Both the position numbers and the translations under genes were made by a program. Of a stretch of DNA of 50,269 bases, positions 32,507-41,549 are shown in pieces; the stretch's first letter is position 1; each line of letters starts with the position of its first letter. Below the pieces are notes generated by a model that was not told where the DNA came from, made no database searches, and worked only from the letters and a program-made list of their open reading frames with translations. The DNA comes from an uncultured Eubacteriales bacterium (GTDB taxonomy: Bacteria > Bacillota > Clostridia > Oscillospirales > CAG-272): the NCBI GenBank assembly GCA_934433485.1, contig CAKRZR010000015.1:1-50269 (forward strand), written 5' to 3'.

Positions 32507-33595
32507 ATGGACAACAGACTGGAAGAAGCAAGAAAAATCATCAATGGCGTGGACGCGCGAATGGCGGAGCTGTTCGTGGAGAGAATGCGTGCCGCTGAAC
32601 TGGTGTACGCATACAAAAAGGAATACGGACTGCCGATTCTGGACACAAAGCGGGAAGCTGTTGTGATCGAGAAAAACGCCGACGCCATCGAGGACCCGGT
32701 ACTGCGCGGGTATTATATCGATTATCTCAAAAATGTCATGGCGATTTCCCGCGCGTATCAGTATCGGATGCAGAGCGGACTCAAGGTGGCGTACAGCGGC
32801 GTGGAGGGCGCGTTTGCCCATATTGCCGCTGGACGGATTTTCCCCGAATCCAATCGGATTTCGTATCGCGATTTCGCCGCGGCATATGACGCGGTGGTAC
32901 AGGGGGAAAGCGATTTCGCCGTGCTGCCTATCGAAAACAGCTATGCGGGAGAGGTAGGGCAAACCATCGATCTCATTTTCTCCGGCGGGCTTTATATCAA
33001 TGGTATATATGAGCTGAAAATTCGCCAGAATCTTCTTGGAATTCCCGGTTCCACCGCCGCGGATATCCGAAAGGTGGTGAGCCATCCGCAGGCATTGAGC
33101 CAGTGCCACGACTACATCCGTCTCCACTGCTTTGCCACCGAGGAGACAAGCAATACAGCGCTCGCTGCGAAAACCGTTGCGGAAGCGGGCGACAAAACGC
33201 TCGGCGCCATCGCCAGTGTGGAAACCGCGGCGCTCTACGGTTTACAGGTGCTGGACACGAACATCCATAAAAGCGCGGAAAATACCACCCGATTCGCGGT
33301 TCTGTCCAAGGTACGCGCGACAACGCCGGCGTTTTGCAATTCCGTGCTTATGTTCTCGGTCAAAAATGAAGCGGGAACCCTCGCGCGTGCCATTGGGATC
33401 ATCGGTAAATACGGCTACAACATGACGGCACTGCGCAGTCGTCCGCTGCGGGATCATTCCTGGCAATACTATTTCTATATCGAGCTGGACGGCACCACCG
33501 ATACAGAGGACGGCAAAAAAATGATGGAAGAATTGCGCGCGGTCTGCGACAAATTGAAGGTTGCGGGAACCTTCGCGCCGCACACGGAATTGTGA
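32507..33595 (+). CDS. pheA: Bifunctional chorismate mutase / prephenate dehydratase
   Basis: A 362-aa P-protein. Residues 1-85 form an AroQ-type chorismate mutase (LEEARKIINGVDARMAELFV); about 92-270 form the prephenate dehydratase, with VAYSGVEGAFAHIA and the NTTRFAVL catalytic Thr-Arg-Phe motif. An ACT domain follows (about 280-360), where the usual ESRP appears as RSRPLRDHSW. It produces phenylpyruvate, the last step before phenylalanine. Placement directly behind aroF fits Phe-responsive attenuation. Confidence 0.95.
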   Translation: MDNRLEEARKIINGVDARMAELFVERMRAAELVYAYKKEYGLPILDTKREAVVIEKNADAIEDPVLRGYYIDYLKNVMAISRAYQYRMQSGLKVAYSGVEGAFAHIAAGRIFPESNRISYRDFAAAYDAVVQGESDFAVLPIENSYAGEVGQTIDLIFSGGLYINGIYELKIRQNLLGIPGSTAADIRKVVSHPQALSQCHDYIRLHCFATEETSNTALAAKTVAEAGDKTLGAIASVETAALYGLQVLDTNIHKSAENTTRFAVLSKVRATTPAFCNSVLMFSVKNEAGTLARAIGIIGKYGYNMTALRSRPLRDHSWQYYFYIELDGTTDTEDGKKMMEELRAVCDKLKVAGTFAPHTEL

Positions 33596-33604
33596 GGGGA
33601 TATT

Positions 33605-34618
33605 ATGATCATTCCAATGCAGCTTGGCGAGGCAAGCTATGATATTTTTATCGAAAGAGGGATTCTCGCGTACGCGGGAACGCAACTGCGTCTGGACAGA
33701 CGGGTGCTTGTCGTGACAGATTCCCTGGTGCCGCCTACATATGCGGAGACATTGGCAAAGCAGTGTCGGGAGCCGGTGATCTGCACTGTGGAGAGCGGGG
33801 AAGCGTCCAAAAGTCTGGGAGGGCTGGAAACGCTGCTCCAAACCATGCTCGATCACGGATTTTCGCGAAAGGACTGCGTAGTAGCGGTCGGCGGCGGCGT
33901 TGTCGGGGATCTTGCAGGCTTTGCGGCATCCATGTACATGCGCGGCGTCGATTTCTACAACATTCCGACGACGCTGCTGTCCCAGATCGATTCCTCCATC
34001 GGCGGAAAAACGGCGATCAATTTCGGCGGCGTTAAGAACATTGTCGGTGCCTTCTATCAGCCGAAAAAGGTGCTCATCGACCCGGATTTGCTCCGTACCC
34101 TGCCGCCTCGCCAGCTTTCGAACGGTTTGGCGGAGGCTGTCAAGATGGCGCTGACCTCGGACGCGGAGCTGTTTCGGTTGATCGAGTCGGAGAACATTGC
34201 AGACAATCTGGACACCATCATTGTCCGGTCGCTCCAGATCAAGAAAAGCGTCGTGGAAAAGGATGTGCGTGAGGCAGGATTGCGGCGGGTTCTCAATTTT
34301 GGTCACACGGTTGGTCATGGGATTGAAACGAACAGCTCTCTGTATCATGGAGAAGCGGTCGCGCTCGGAATGCTGCCGCTTTGCGGAGACGCGATCCGTC
34401 CGCGGGTAATCGCAGTTCTCAAAAAATGCACTCTGTACCAGAAGATCTCATATGACTGGGACAAAATTGCCGAAGCGGCGTTTCACGATAAAAAGGCGGA
34501 CGGCGGTATGGTCTGTGTGACAATGGTGGACGAGGTTGGTTCGTTCCGATTTGTATCCATGCCATGTACCGACGTGATAGAAAAGGCGAGAGAATGTCTG
34601 GAGGGATTGGACGCATGA
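33605..34618 (+). CDS. aroB: 3-dehydroquinate synthase
   Basis: A 337-aa NAD- and metal-dependent enzyme converting DAHP to 3-dehydroquinate (step 2). GGGVVGDLAGFAAS, DSSIGGKTAINFGGVKN and LNFGHTVGHGIE with metal-binding His are present. ATG follows GAGGGG, nine nucleotides after pheA. Its stop codon overlaps the start of aroC by four nucleotides (ATGA). Confidence 0.96.
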   Translation: MIIPMQLGEASYDIFIERGILAYAGTQLRLDRRVLVVTDSLVPPTYAETLAKQCREPVICTVESGEASKSLGGLETLLQTMLDHGFSRKDCVVAVGGGVVGDLAGFAASMYMRGVDFYNIPTTLLSQIDSSIGGKTAINFGGVKNIVGAFYQPKKVLIDPDLLRTLPPRQLSNGLAEAVKMALTSDAELFRLIESENIADNLDTIIVRSLQIKKSVVEKDVREAGLRRVLNFGHTVGHGIETNSSLYHGEAVALGMLPLCGDAIRPRVIAVLKKCTLYQKISYDWDKIAEAAFHDKKADGGMVCVTMVDEVGSFRFVSMPCTDVIEKARECLEGLDA

Positions 34619-35730
34619 AGAACACAATCGGCAATAGTGTTGCAGTGACGCTGTTCGGGGAAAGCCACGGATCGTATATCGGTGCGGTACTGGACGGTAT
34701 GACGCCGGGGATCACGGTCGATGCGGAATACATTGCGCACATGCTCACTCTGCGTCGACCGAGCGGAAAAATCGCCACGCCACGCCAAGAAAAGGACGCG
34801 TTTGCAATCGTAAGCGGCGTGCGAAACGGCAGAACGACCGGTACGCCGATCACGATCCTCATCCCAAACGAGAATACAAAAAGCAGCGATTACACAGCAA
34901 TGCAGACTGTCGCGCGTCCGTCGCATGCCGATTACACCGCCGATTGTAAGTACCACGGCTGGCAGGATACACGCGGCGGCGGTCACTTCAGCGGTCGGAT
35001 CACGGCGGCGCTGGTTGCCGCAGGCGCTGTCTGTAAATCCGCTCTGGAGGCAAAGGGAATTGCTATCGGAACGCACGTAGCCCGCTGTGCCGGTGTGGAC
35101 GACAGAGGATTCTCGGCGGATGCTTTGCATGCCGATATCCGGTCGCTGTGGGACAAGCTGTTCGCCGTGCTGGACGAGACAGCCGGTGCAAAAATGCAGG
35201 ACGCGATTTTGGCGGCGGCCGCGGAAGGCGACAGTGTGGGCGGTGTGCTTGAAACCGTTGTCTGTGACATGCCTGGCGGTGTCGGCGAGCCATGGTTTGA
35301 TACCGTGGAAGGCATGCTGTCCCATATGCTGTTTTCCATTCCCGCCGTCAAGGGTGTCGAATTTGGCGCGGGCTTCGCGATTTCCGACATGCGCGGCAGT
35401 GTGGCAAACGATCCGATGCGCGTACGGGACGGGAAAATCATCACGACCACGAACCATAACGGCGGAATCGTCGGCGGGATCACAAACGGCATGCCCATTT
35501 TGTTCCGCACCGCGATCAAGCCGACGCCAACGATCTTCCAGCCGCAGGATACCGTGGACTATCGCGCGAAAACGGATACGGTGCTTTCGCCAAAGGGAAG
35601 GCATGACCCGGCGATTGTTCACAGAGCACGCGTGGTGCAGGATGCCGTGACCGCAATTGTGCTGTGCGACGCGCTTGCCATGCGGTACGGAACGGATTTT
35701 TTGTGTGCGGAGGAGAGGACAGAGATATGA
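34615..35730 (+). CDS. aroC: Chorismate synthase
   Basis: A 371-aa FMN-dependent enzyme forming chorismate from EPSP (step 7). The signatures GESHGSYIGAVLDGM, HADYTADCKYHGWQDTRGGG and GRHDPAIVHRA are clear. ATG 34615 lies in an ATGA overlap with aroB and follows GGAGGG; the open frame upstream belongs to shadow sequence. Confidence 0.96.
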   Translation: MKNTIGNSVAVTLFGESHGSYIGAVLDGMTPGITVDAEYIAHMLTLRRPSGKIATPRQEKDAFAIVSGVRNGRTTGTPITILIPNENTKSSDYTAMQTVARPSHADYTADCKYHGWQDTRGGGHFSGRITAALVAAGAVCKSALEAKGIAIGTHVARCAGVDDRGFSADALHADIRSLWDKLFAVLDETAGAKMQDAILAAAAEGDSVGGVLETVVCDMPGGVGEPWFDTVEGMLSHMLFSIPAVKGVEFGAGFAISDMRGSVANDPMRVRDGKIITTTNHNGGIVGGITNGMPILFRTAIKPTPTIFQPQDTVDYRAKTDTVLSPKGRHDPAIVHRARVVQDAVTAIVLCDALAMRYGTDFLCAEERTEI

Positions 35731-36980
35731 AAACATACGGATGTATCGGGAAAAAACTGACGCACAGCTTCTCCAGAGAAATTCACGCGCGGCTGGCGGA
35801 TTACACGTACAACCTCATCGAGCTGTCGGAAGAGGAAGTCGGCGCGTTTCTGCAAAAAAAGGATTTTGCCGCCATCAACGTGACCATTCCCTATAAGGAA
35901 ACGGTCATACCGTATCTCGATTCCATCGACACGGAGGCTGCAAAAATCGGAGCGGTCAATACCATCGTCAACCGAAACGGCAGGCTGTACGGCTACAACA
36001 CCGATTGCTGTGGCATAAAGGCGCTTATCGCGAAAATCGGTATCGACCTGACCGGGAAAAAGGTGCTCATTCTCGGTACCGGCGGTACAAGCAAAACGGC
36101 GCGCGTTGTCGCATCGGAGCTGGGAGCGGCGGAGATCCTTGTGGTGAGTCGGCACGCGACGGAGAATGGCGCCACCATCACGTACGAGGAAGCACTCCGG
36201 AATCAAACAGACGCAGAGGTGATCATCAACACAACACCGGTCGGTATGTACCCGAATCCTGCGTCCGTGCCCATCGATATCGATGGGTTTGCGCACCTTA
36301 GCGGCGTTGTGGACGCTGTATACAATCCGCTTGCCACGAATCTCATACTGAACGCGCGGGAACGCGGGATTCCTGCGGAGGGCGGACTGTATATGCTGGT
36401 GATGCAGGCTGTTGCGGCAGTCGAGCATTTTCTGGACAAGAAAATCCCCCGATCGATCGGCGACAGGGTATTTGCGGAGATAATGGCGGAAAAGGCGAAC
36501 GTTGTGCTGATCGGTATGCCCGGTAGTGGGAAAAGCACGGTAGGCAGGCTGCTTGCGGCGGACGGCTTTGCGTTTGTCGATACGGACACAGAGGTCGAGC
36601 GGCAGTGCGGCTGTTCCATTAAGGATTTCATACACGACAAAGGCGAGAGGGCGTTCCGTGAACTGGAATCGACAGTGGTGCGCTCGGTATCCATGGAGAG
36701 CGGCAGGATCATAGCGACCGGCGGCGGCGTACCTCTGCGGGAAGAAAACCTGCGCGCGCTCCGACAAAACGGCAGAATCTTCTTTTTGGACGCACCCCTG
36801 GCGCGCCTTTGCGCCACAGACGACAGACCCCTTGCCGACACCCGGGAAAAGCTCGCAAAGCTGTACGCGGAAAGACAGGACATCTACAAAAACGCCGCGG
36901 ATGTGATCGTTCCCGCGATGGACACACCGGATGATGAGGCTGCATACATCCAAATGAAACGAAAGGAGCGAATCTTTTGA
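35727..36980 (+). CDS. aroEK: Fused shikimate dehydrogenase / shikimate kinase
   Basis: A 417-aa fusion covering steps 4 and 5. Residues 1 to ~248 are AroE: GCIGKKLTHSFS binds substrate, NVTIPYK supplies the catalytic Lys, YNTDCCGI the Asp, and LILGTGGTSKTAR the NADP site. From about 254 comes AroK: IGMPGSGKSTVGRL is the P-loop, DTDTEVE and FRELES bind shikimate, ATGGGVPLR is the Gly-rich loop and ATDDRPLAD the lid. The join is short (AEKAN), with no frameshift or internal stop. ATG overlaps the aroC stop by four nucleotides. Confidence 0.95.
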   Translation: MKTYGCIGKKLTHSFSREIHARLADYTYNLIELSEEEVGAFLQKKDFAAINVTIPYKETVIPYLDSIDTEAAKIGAVNTIVNRNGRLYGYNTDCCGIKALIAKIGIDLTGKKVLILGTGGTSKTARVVASELGAAEILVVSRHATENGATITYEEALRNQTDAEVIINTTPVGMYPNPASVPIDIDGFAHLSGVVDAVYNPLATNLILNARERGIPAEGGLYMLVMQAVAAVEHFLDKKIPRSIGDRVFAEIMAEKANVVLIGMPGSGKSTVGRLLAADGFAFVDTDTEVERQCGCSIKDFIHDKGERAFRELESTVVRSVSMESGRIIATGGGVPLREENLRALRQNGRIFFLDAPLARLCATDDRPLADTREKLAKLYAERQDIYKNAADVIVPAMDTPDDEAAYIQMKRKERIF

Positions 36981-37417
36981 AAATTCTGGTGATAAGCGGC
37001 CCCAATCTTAATATGCTTGGCATTCGGGAGCCAAACCACTACGGAAAAGAGACGTACGCCGATCTTGTGGCAAAGATTGAGAAGCACTGTGCCGCGCGCG
37101 GCGTGGAGGTGCGTGTTTATCAGTCGAATCATGAGGGCGATCTGGTGGACGAAATCCAGCGCGCGTACGGGAAAATAGACGGCATCGTGATCAATCCGGG
37201 CGCGTACACCCATACGAGCATCGCGATTCTGGACGCGCTCAAAGCAGTTTCCATTCCGGCGGTGGAGGTACACGTTTCCAAAATCGAGGAGCGCGAGGAC
37301 TTCCGACAGATCAGCTACGTGCGTTTGGCCTGTGAAAAGACGATCACAGGGCACGGTACGGACGGTTATACGGAGGCGATTGACTATCTCCTGACCAGAC
37401 AGGGAGAGCACCGATGA
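36977..37417 (+). CDS. aroQ: 3-dehydroquinate dehydratase, type II
   Basis: A 146-aa enzyme for step 3. GPNLNMLGIREPNHYG contains the conserved Asn and the catalytic Tyr, YQSNHEGDLVDEIQ and NPGAYTHTSIAI are family blocks, and VEVHVS supplies the catalytic His. The start codon is TTG, eight nucleotides after AAAGGAG, forming a TTGA overlap with the preceding stop codon. Confidence 0.95.
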   Translation: MKILVISGPNLNMLGIREPNHYGKETYADLVAKIEKHCAARGVEVRVYQSNHEGDLVDEIQRAYGKIDGIVINPGAYTHTSIAILDALKAVSIPAVEVHVSKIEEREDFRQISYVRLACEKTITGHGTDGYTEAIDYLLTRQGEHR

Positions 37418-38628
37418 GAGCGGTATTTACACCATGCCGTCTCTCCGGAAAAATCGACGCGCCGCCTTCCAAAAGCATGGCACACCGGTATCTAATTGGC
37501 GCCGCGCTGTCCGGAGAGGAATGCACCCTGTCCGGTGTGGATTACAGCGAGGATATTTTGGCAAGCATCGATTGTCTGCGCGCGCTCGGCTGTATCGTGG
37601 ATACACAGAGCGACCAGGTGTTTTTACATGCGGAGCGTTTTCTTTCGCCGGATACGGACGCGCTGGTGCTTAACTGTCGGGAAAGCGGCAGCACGCTGCG
37701 ATTTTTCCTGCCGCTTGCTCTGTGCATGGGAAAGCCGGTTATTCTCCGTGGCAGTACCCGACTTTTAGAGCGACCGCTTGCCGTGTACGAGACGCTGTGC
37801 CGGGAGCGCGGATTCCGTTTTGAGAAAAACACGGATTCCGTGACGGTCTGCGGCGAGCTTTCCTCAGGTACGTACAGAGTACGTGGAGACAGCAGCAGTC
37901 AGTTTTTATCGGGACTTCTTTTTGCGTTGGTGCATCTCGGTGGGGAGTCCGTGATCCAGGTTGTGCCGCCGTTTGCCAGTCGGTCGTATGTAGGGTTGAC
38001 GATCGCCGCGCTGCGGTCATTCGGTGCGGATGTGTCGTTCACGGACGAATATACCATCGCAATCCGAAAGGCGCGCCTGCACGCGTATTCCGGCAGGATC
38101 GAGGGCGACTACTCGAATGCGGCGTTTTTGGACGCTTTCAACTGTTTGGGCAGTGCGGTGGAGATCTGCAATTTGCGCGCGGACAGCCTGCAGGGAGATC
38201 GTGTGTACCAGGCATATTTCCCGCAGCTTTTAGCCGGTACACCGACGCTTGATCTGTCGGACTGTCCGGATCTCGCGCCCGTGCTCATCACGCTTGCTGC
38301 ACTACGAAACGGCGCTGTGTTCACCGGCACGGACAGACTGCGCGCAAAGGAAAGCGATCGCGGCGAGGCAATGCGGGAAGAGCTTATGAAATTGGGCGGC
38401 GGACTTCAGCTCGGCGATGACTGCATCACGGTGCCGAAGCAGCGCCTGTGCTATCGGGAAGAACCGCTGTCCGGTCACAACGACCACCGGATCGTGATGG
38501 CGTGCGCGGTGCTTTTGACCCAAACGGGCGGCGAGATCACAGGTGTGGAGGCGGTGCGCAAAAGCTATCCCCACTTTTTCATGGACATACAAAAATTGGG
38601 TGCGGAGGTTACGCTATATGATTGTTGA
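37414..38628 (+). CDS. aroA: 3-phosphoshikimate 1-carboxyvinyltransferase (EPSP synthase)
   Basis: A 404-aa enzyme for step 6. PPSKSMAHRYLIGAAL holds the catalytic Lys and the shikimate-phosphate contacts, CRESGSTLRFFLPLAL corresponds to the PEP-binding loop, and GDSSSQFLSGLLFAL and KESDRGEAM are later blocks. The PEP loop is GSTLRF rather than the enterobacterial NAGTAMR, as often in Gram-positive enzymes. It is slightly shorter than usual (about 427). ATG is in an ATGA overlap with aroQ. Confidence 0.95.
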   Translation: MRAVFTPCRLSGKIDAPPSKSMAHRYLIGAALSGEECTLSGVDYSEDILASIDCLRALGCIVDTQSDQVFLHAERFLSPDTDALVLNCRESGSTLRFFLPLALCMGKPVILRGSTRLLERPLAVYETLCRERGFRFEKNTDSVTVCGELSSGTYRVRGDSSSQFLSGLLFALVHLGGESVIQVVPPFASRSYVGLTIAALRSFGADVSFTDEYTIAIRKARLHAYSGRIEGDYSNAAFLDAFNCLGSAVEICNLRADSLQGDRVYQAYFPQLLAGTPTLDLSDCPDLAPVLITLAALRNGAVFTGTDRLRAKESDRGEAMREELMKLGGGLQLGDDCITVPKQRLCYREEPLSGHNDHRIVMACAVLLTQTGGEITGVEAVRKSYPHFFMDIQKLGAEVTLYDC

Positions 38629-39475
38629 CGTAAGTATGAAAATTTTGATCGTTGGGCTTGGATTGCTCGGCGGTAGCTACGCCAGAGGGCTGAAACGGTT
38701 TGGATTCCGAATCAGCGCCATCACCAAAGAGAGCGCCGATATCGATTACGCGCTGCGTGAGGGAATCATCGACGAAGGAACGACGGAAATCGATGCGAAA
38801 ATGATCGGAGAAGCGGATCTTATCGTGTTTGCGCTCTATCCGCATACCTTTGTGGAGTGGATCGATGCACACCAGGGACTCTTTAAGAGCGGTGCGCTCC
38901 TCACAGATGTAACGGGCGTCAAGCGGAGCGTGGTGTACCGGATCCAGGACATGCTCCGTCCGGATGTGGAGTTTATCGCCGCGCATCCTATGGCAGGACG
39001 TGAGGTGTCCGGTGTGCAGAACAGCACGGAGAAAATGTTCATAGGCGCCAACTACATCGTCACGCCGACTGCGAAAAACACACCGGAGGCGATCCAGACC
39101 TGTGTGGAAATCGGCAGACTGCTCGGCTTTTCCCGTGTCGCGACGCTGTCGCCGGAGGAACACGATGAGATGATCGGCTTCCTGTCGCAGCTCACACATT
39201 GCATCGCCATCACTCTTATGACCTGTAACGATAAGGAAAACATGGAGAAATTCACCGGCGATTCGTTCCGCGACCTGACCCGGATCGCGCGTATCAACGA
39301 TCTGATGTGGAGCGAGCTGTTTGTCGCCAACAAGGACGCGCTGCTCCAGCAGATGAATCTGTTCATTGACAAATTCATCGAGCTGCGGGATATGCTGGAG
39401 ACGGAGAATATCGACGGTATGCGGGAGATGATGCGCTATTCCACCGCGCGCCGGGAAAAATTCGACAAGAAATAA
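38618..39475 (+). CDS. tyrA: Prephenate dehydrogenase
   Basis: A 285-aa NAD(P)-dependent enzyme making 4-hydroxyphenylpyruvate. ILIVGLGLLGGSYARGL is the Rossmann loop, HPMAGREVSGVQN binds prephenate, and LSQLTHCIAI carries the conserved His. No C-terminal ACT domain, so Tyr feedback through such a domain is not expected. ATG 38618 (MIVDVSMK) has GGAGG nine nucleotides upstream and overlaps aroA by 11 bp; ATG 38636 is the alternative. It is the last aro gene, before a weak hairpin. Confidence 0.94.
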   Translation: MIVDVSMKILIVGLGLLGGSYARGLKRFGFRISAITKESADIDYALREGIIDEGTTEIDAKMIGEADLIVFALYPHTFVEWIDAHQGLFKSGALLTDVTGVKRSVVYRIQDMLRPDVEFIAAHPMAGREVSGVQNSTEKMFIGANYIVTPTAKNTPEAIQTCVEIGRLLGFSRVATLSPEEHDEMIGFLSQLTHCIAITLMTCNDKENMEKFTGDSFRDLTRIARINDLMWSELFVANKDALLQQMNLFIDKFIELRDMLETENIDGMREMMRYSTARREKFDKK

Positions 39476-39499
39476 CGCCGACACCGTCAATATCGGCGT
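39475..39499 (+). terminator. Weak stem-loop after tyrA
   Basis: ACGCCGA and TCGGCGT form a 7-bp stem directly at the tyrA stop codon. The T-run is missing, so it is at best a weak terminator. Confidence 0.4.
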
Positions 39500-39511
39500 C
39501 AAAACTCCATC

Positions 39512-39540
39512 TTGACAAAACGCTGCCTGTGCCGTATACT
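39512..39540 (+). promoter_or_regulatory. Sigma-A promoter of the gene at 39601
   Basis: TTGACA, 17-nt spacer, TATACT. Confidence 0.88.
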
Positions 39541-39600
39541 ATATAGTATATGGTACAGGCGGCTTTCGTGTGCCGTCATTTTTGCGTAGAGGAGAACGTA

Positions 39601-40226
39601 TGATTACAATACAGAATACCGCGGTGATGAACATAGAGGGCGCGATCCGTGGCGCGAGAAATCCGATGAACAGCTGGGCGAAAAGCGACAGCTATACAGA
39701 CGAATCCGGCGTATTTCAGCTGGGAGAGGCGGATCTTGCGCTTGCCTGCCGTCTTGTGCATTCCGGGACCGATCACCGCAAGTTTATCCGCCAGATTTTC
39801 GTGTCCGTGGATGTGACGGCTCCGCTGTATTGGTGGAAGGAATACGACACCTACAAGGTCGGCACCGTCGCCAATTCTACAAGCACGATGCACAAAATTC
39901 ACGCAAATCCCTTTTCCCGCGAGGACTTTTCCTGCGATCGTATGACGCCTGTGGCACTTGATTGTCTTGACCATGTGATCGCGGTGCTGGAGGAAAGACG
40001 GCTGGTCTTTGTGGAAACGAAGGAGCGCGCGGCATGGGACGATCTCATTCAGCTCCTGCCTTCCAGCTACAACCAGATGCGCACCTGCACGCTCAACTAT
40101 GAGAATCTGTTGAATATCTATTTTGCCCGCCGTGCGCATAAACTGCCGGAGTGGCACGTATTCTGTGACTGGATCCTGACGCTGCCGTACATGGACGCAT
40201 TCACAAAGGCGGCGGAGAGGGAATAA
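39601..40226 (+). CDS. Uncharacterised protein, possibly distantly ThyX-like
   Basis: A 208-aa soluble protein that I do not place with confidence. Notable segments are IRGARNPMNSWAKSDS, LVHSGTDHRKFIRQI, APLYWWKEYDTYKVGTVANS, STMHKIH and LPSSYNQMRTC. The order of a substrate-type 'HRKF(I/M)R' segment and a Trp/Tyr-rich 'YWWKE..TYKVGT' block faintly recalls flavin-dependent thymidylate synthase, but the RHRxxSxNExSxR motif is not present, so this is speculative. ATG follows AGGAG. It has its own strong promoter. Confidence 0.65.
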
Positions 40227-40324
40227 AAACCAGAAAAAGGCGCAAGAACGCGCACCCGCAGTTTGGGAGCGAAAAAACGTGTGGGAATGGACTGTCGGAC
40301 GGACGGCAGAGAAAGGGATACGCT

Positions 40325-41482
40325 ATGAGCAACACATCGGACGCCGTGCAGAAATGCAGGCTCGGCAGAATTGCCGGGATCATCGGGATTGGCGTGAACA
40401 TTCTGCTTTTTGCAGGTAAGATCACGACCGGACTGCTCACCGGCAGCATGTCCATCGTCGCGGATGCCGTCAACAACATCACGGACGCGGCGTCCTCCAT
40501 TCTCGTGCTGCTCGGCTATGTGTTTGCCGCCAAGCCTGCCGATAAACGTCATCCGTATGGTCACGCGCGTATGGAGCACCTATGCTCCCTGGCCATTTCC
40601 ATCCTTGTCACCGTCCTCGGCATTGAGCTGTTCACTTCCTCTGTGGACGCGCTGCGGGAGGGCGCTGGCGCGACATTTTCCGCGGCTGCCGTTGGTGTGA
40701 TGGGCTTTTCGATCCTTGTCAAAATCGCGCTGGCGGTTTTTTATGGTAGGATCGGGAAACAAATTGAATCGTCGTCTCTGCGTGCGTCCGCGATGGACAG
40801 TATCGGAGACGTTTGCGCGACGGGCGGCGTTATCGTCGGCATGCTCCTGACCCCTGTCTGCGGTCCCAAGACGGACGCTGTGTGCGGCATGCTCGTCGCC
40901 GCGTATATTTTTGTGATGGGTGTGCGCCTCATTTCGGACGGCGTGAACGTGCTGCTCGGTGAAGCGCCAGACGTAGAGCTGGTGCGCAGAATCGTTGGCA
41001 AGCTCAAAAGCTATGACGGTGTGCTCGGTATCCACGATCTTGTGATCCACAATTACGGTGTTGATAAATATTTCGCGACGGTACATGTGGAGATGGACGC
41101 CAGCCGCGACATTCTGGAGCTGCACGAGTGTATCGATCAGATGGAGGCGGATATGAACCGGGACATGGGCATCCAGCTCGTCATCCATCTCGACCCGATC
41201 TGTCTGACGGACGCGCGTATCAACAATCTGCGTTCCACGGTGCAGGCGATCACCTCAGAGATCGCGAGCGAATACGCCTCACCGTTGTCCATGCACGATT
41301 TCCGCGCCGTTTTCGGACCGAACAGCACCAATCTCATTTTCGATGTCGCTGCTACGGATGATATGCCGCTGACCAACCCGGAGCTTGTCGAGGCGATCCG
41401 CGCAGAGATCCGCAAACGCTGCGGAGAGAACTACCACGCTGCCATCACCATCGACCGGGATTACACATCGAGCCGCTACTGA
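40325..41482 (+). CDS. Cation diffusion facilitator (CDF) family transporter
   Basis: A 385-aa membrane protein with six predicted membrane segments in the first ~210 residues and a cytoplasmic domain of about 90 residues, then an additional tail. SMSIVADAVNNITDAASS carries the metal-site Asp residues of the second helix, in the Asn/Asp version common in Firmicutes, and KRHPYGHARMEHL is the conserved loop. CDF proteins export Zn, Mn or Fe against protons. The length exceeds the usual ~300 residues; the last ~90 residues (DPICLTDARINNL onwards) form a second regulatory-type domain. AAAGGG precedes ATG. Confidence 0.9.
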   Translation: MSNTSDAVQKCRLGRIAGIIGIGVNILLFAGKITTGLLTGSMSIVADAVNNITDAASSILVLLGYVFAAKPADKRHPYGHARMEHLCSLAISILVTVLGIELFTSSVDALREGAGATFSAAAVGVMGFSILVKIALAVFYGRIGKQIESSSLRASAMDSIGDVCATGGVIVGMLLTPVCGPKTDAVCGMLVAAYIFVMGVRLISDGVNVLLGEAPDVELVRRIVGKLKSYDGVLGIHDLVIHNYGVDKYFATVHVEMDASRDILELHECIDQMEADMNRDMGIQLVIHLDPICLTDARINNLRSTVQAITSEIASEYASPLSMHDFRAVFGPNSTNLIFDVAATDDMPLTNPELVEAIRAEIRKRCGENYHAAITIDRDYTSSRY

Positions 41483-41496
41483 ATTGCAAAGACGAC

Positions 41497-41537
41497 AAAA
41501 AGTCCTTCCCGGATCTTCTGTCCGGAAAGGACTTTTT
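41497..41537. terminator. Bidirectional terminator between CDF and lipoprotein genes
   Basis: AAAAAGTCCTTCCCGGA and TCCGGAAAGGACTTTTT; runs of A and T on the two sides allow use from both directions. Confidence 0.9.
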
Positions 41538-41549
41538 CGTTTGGCGCAA

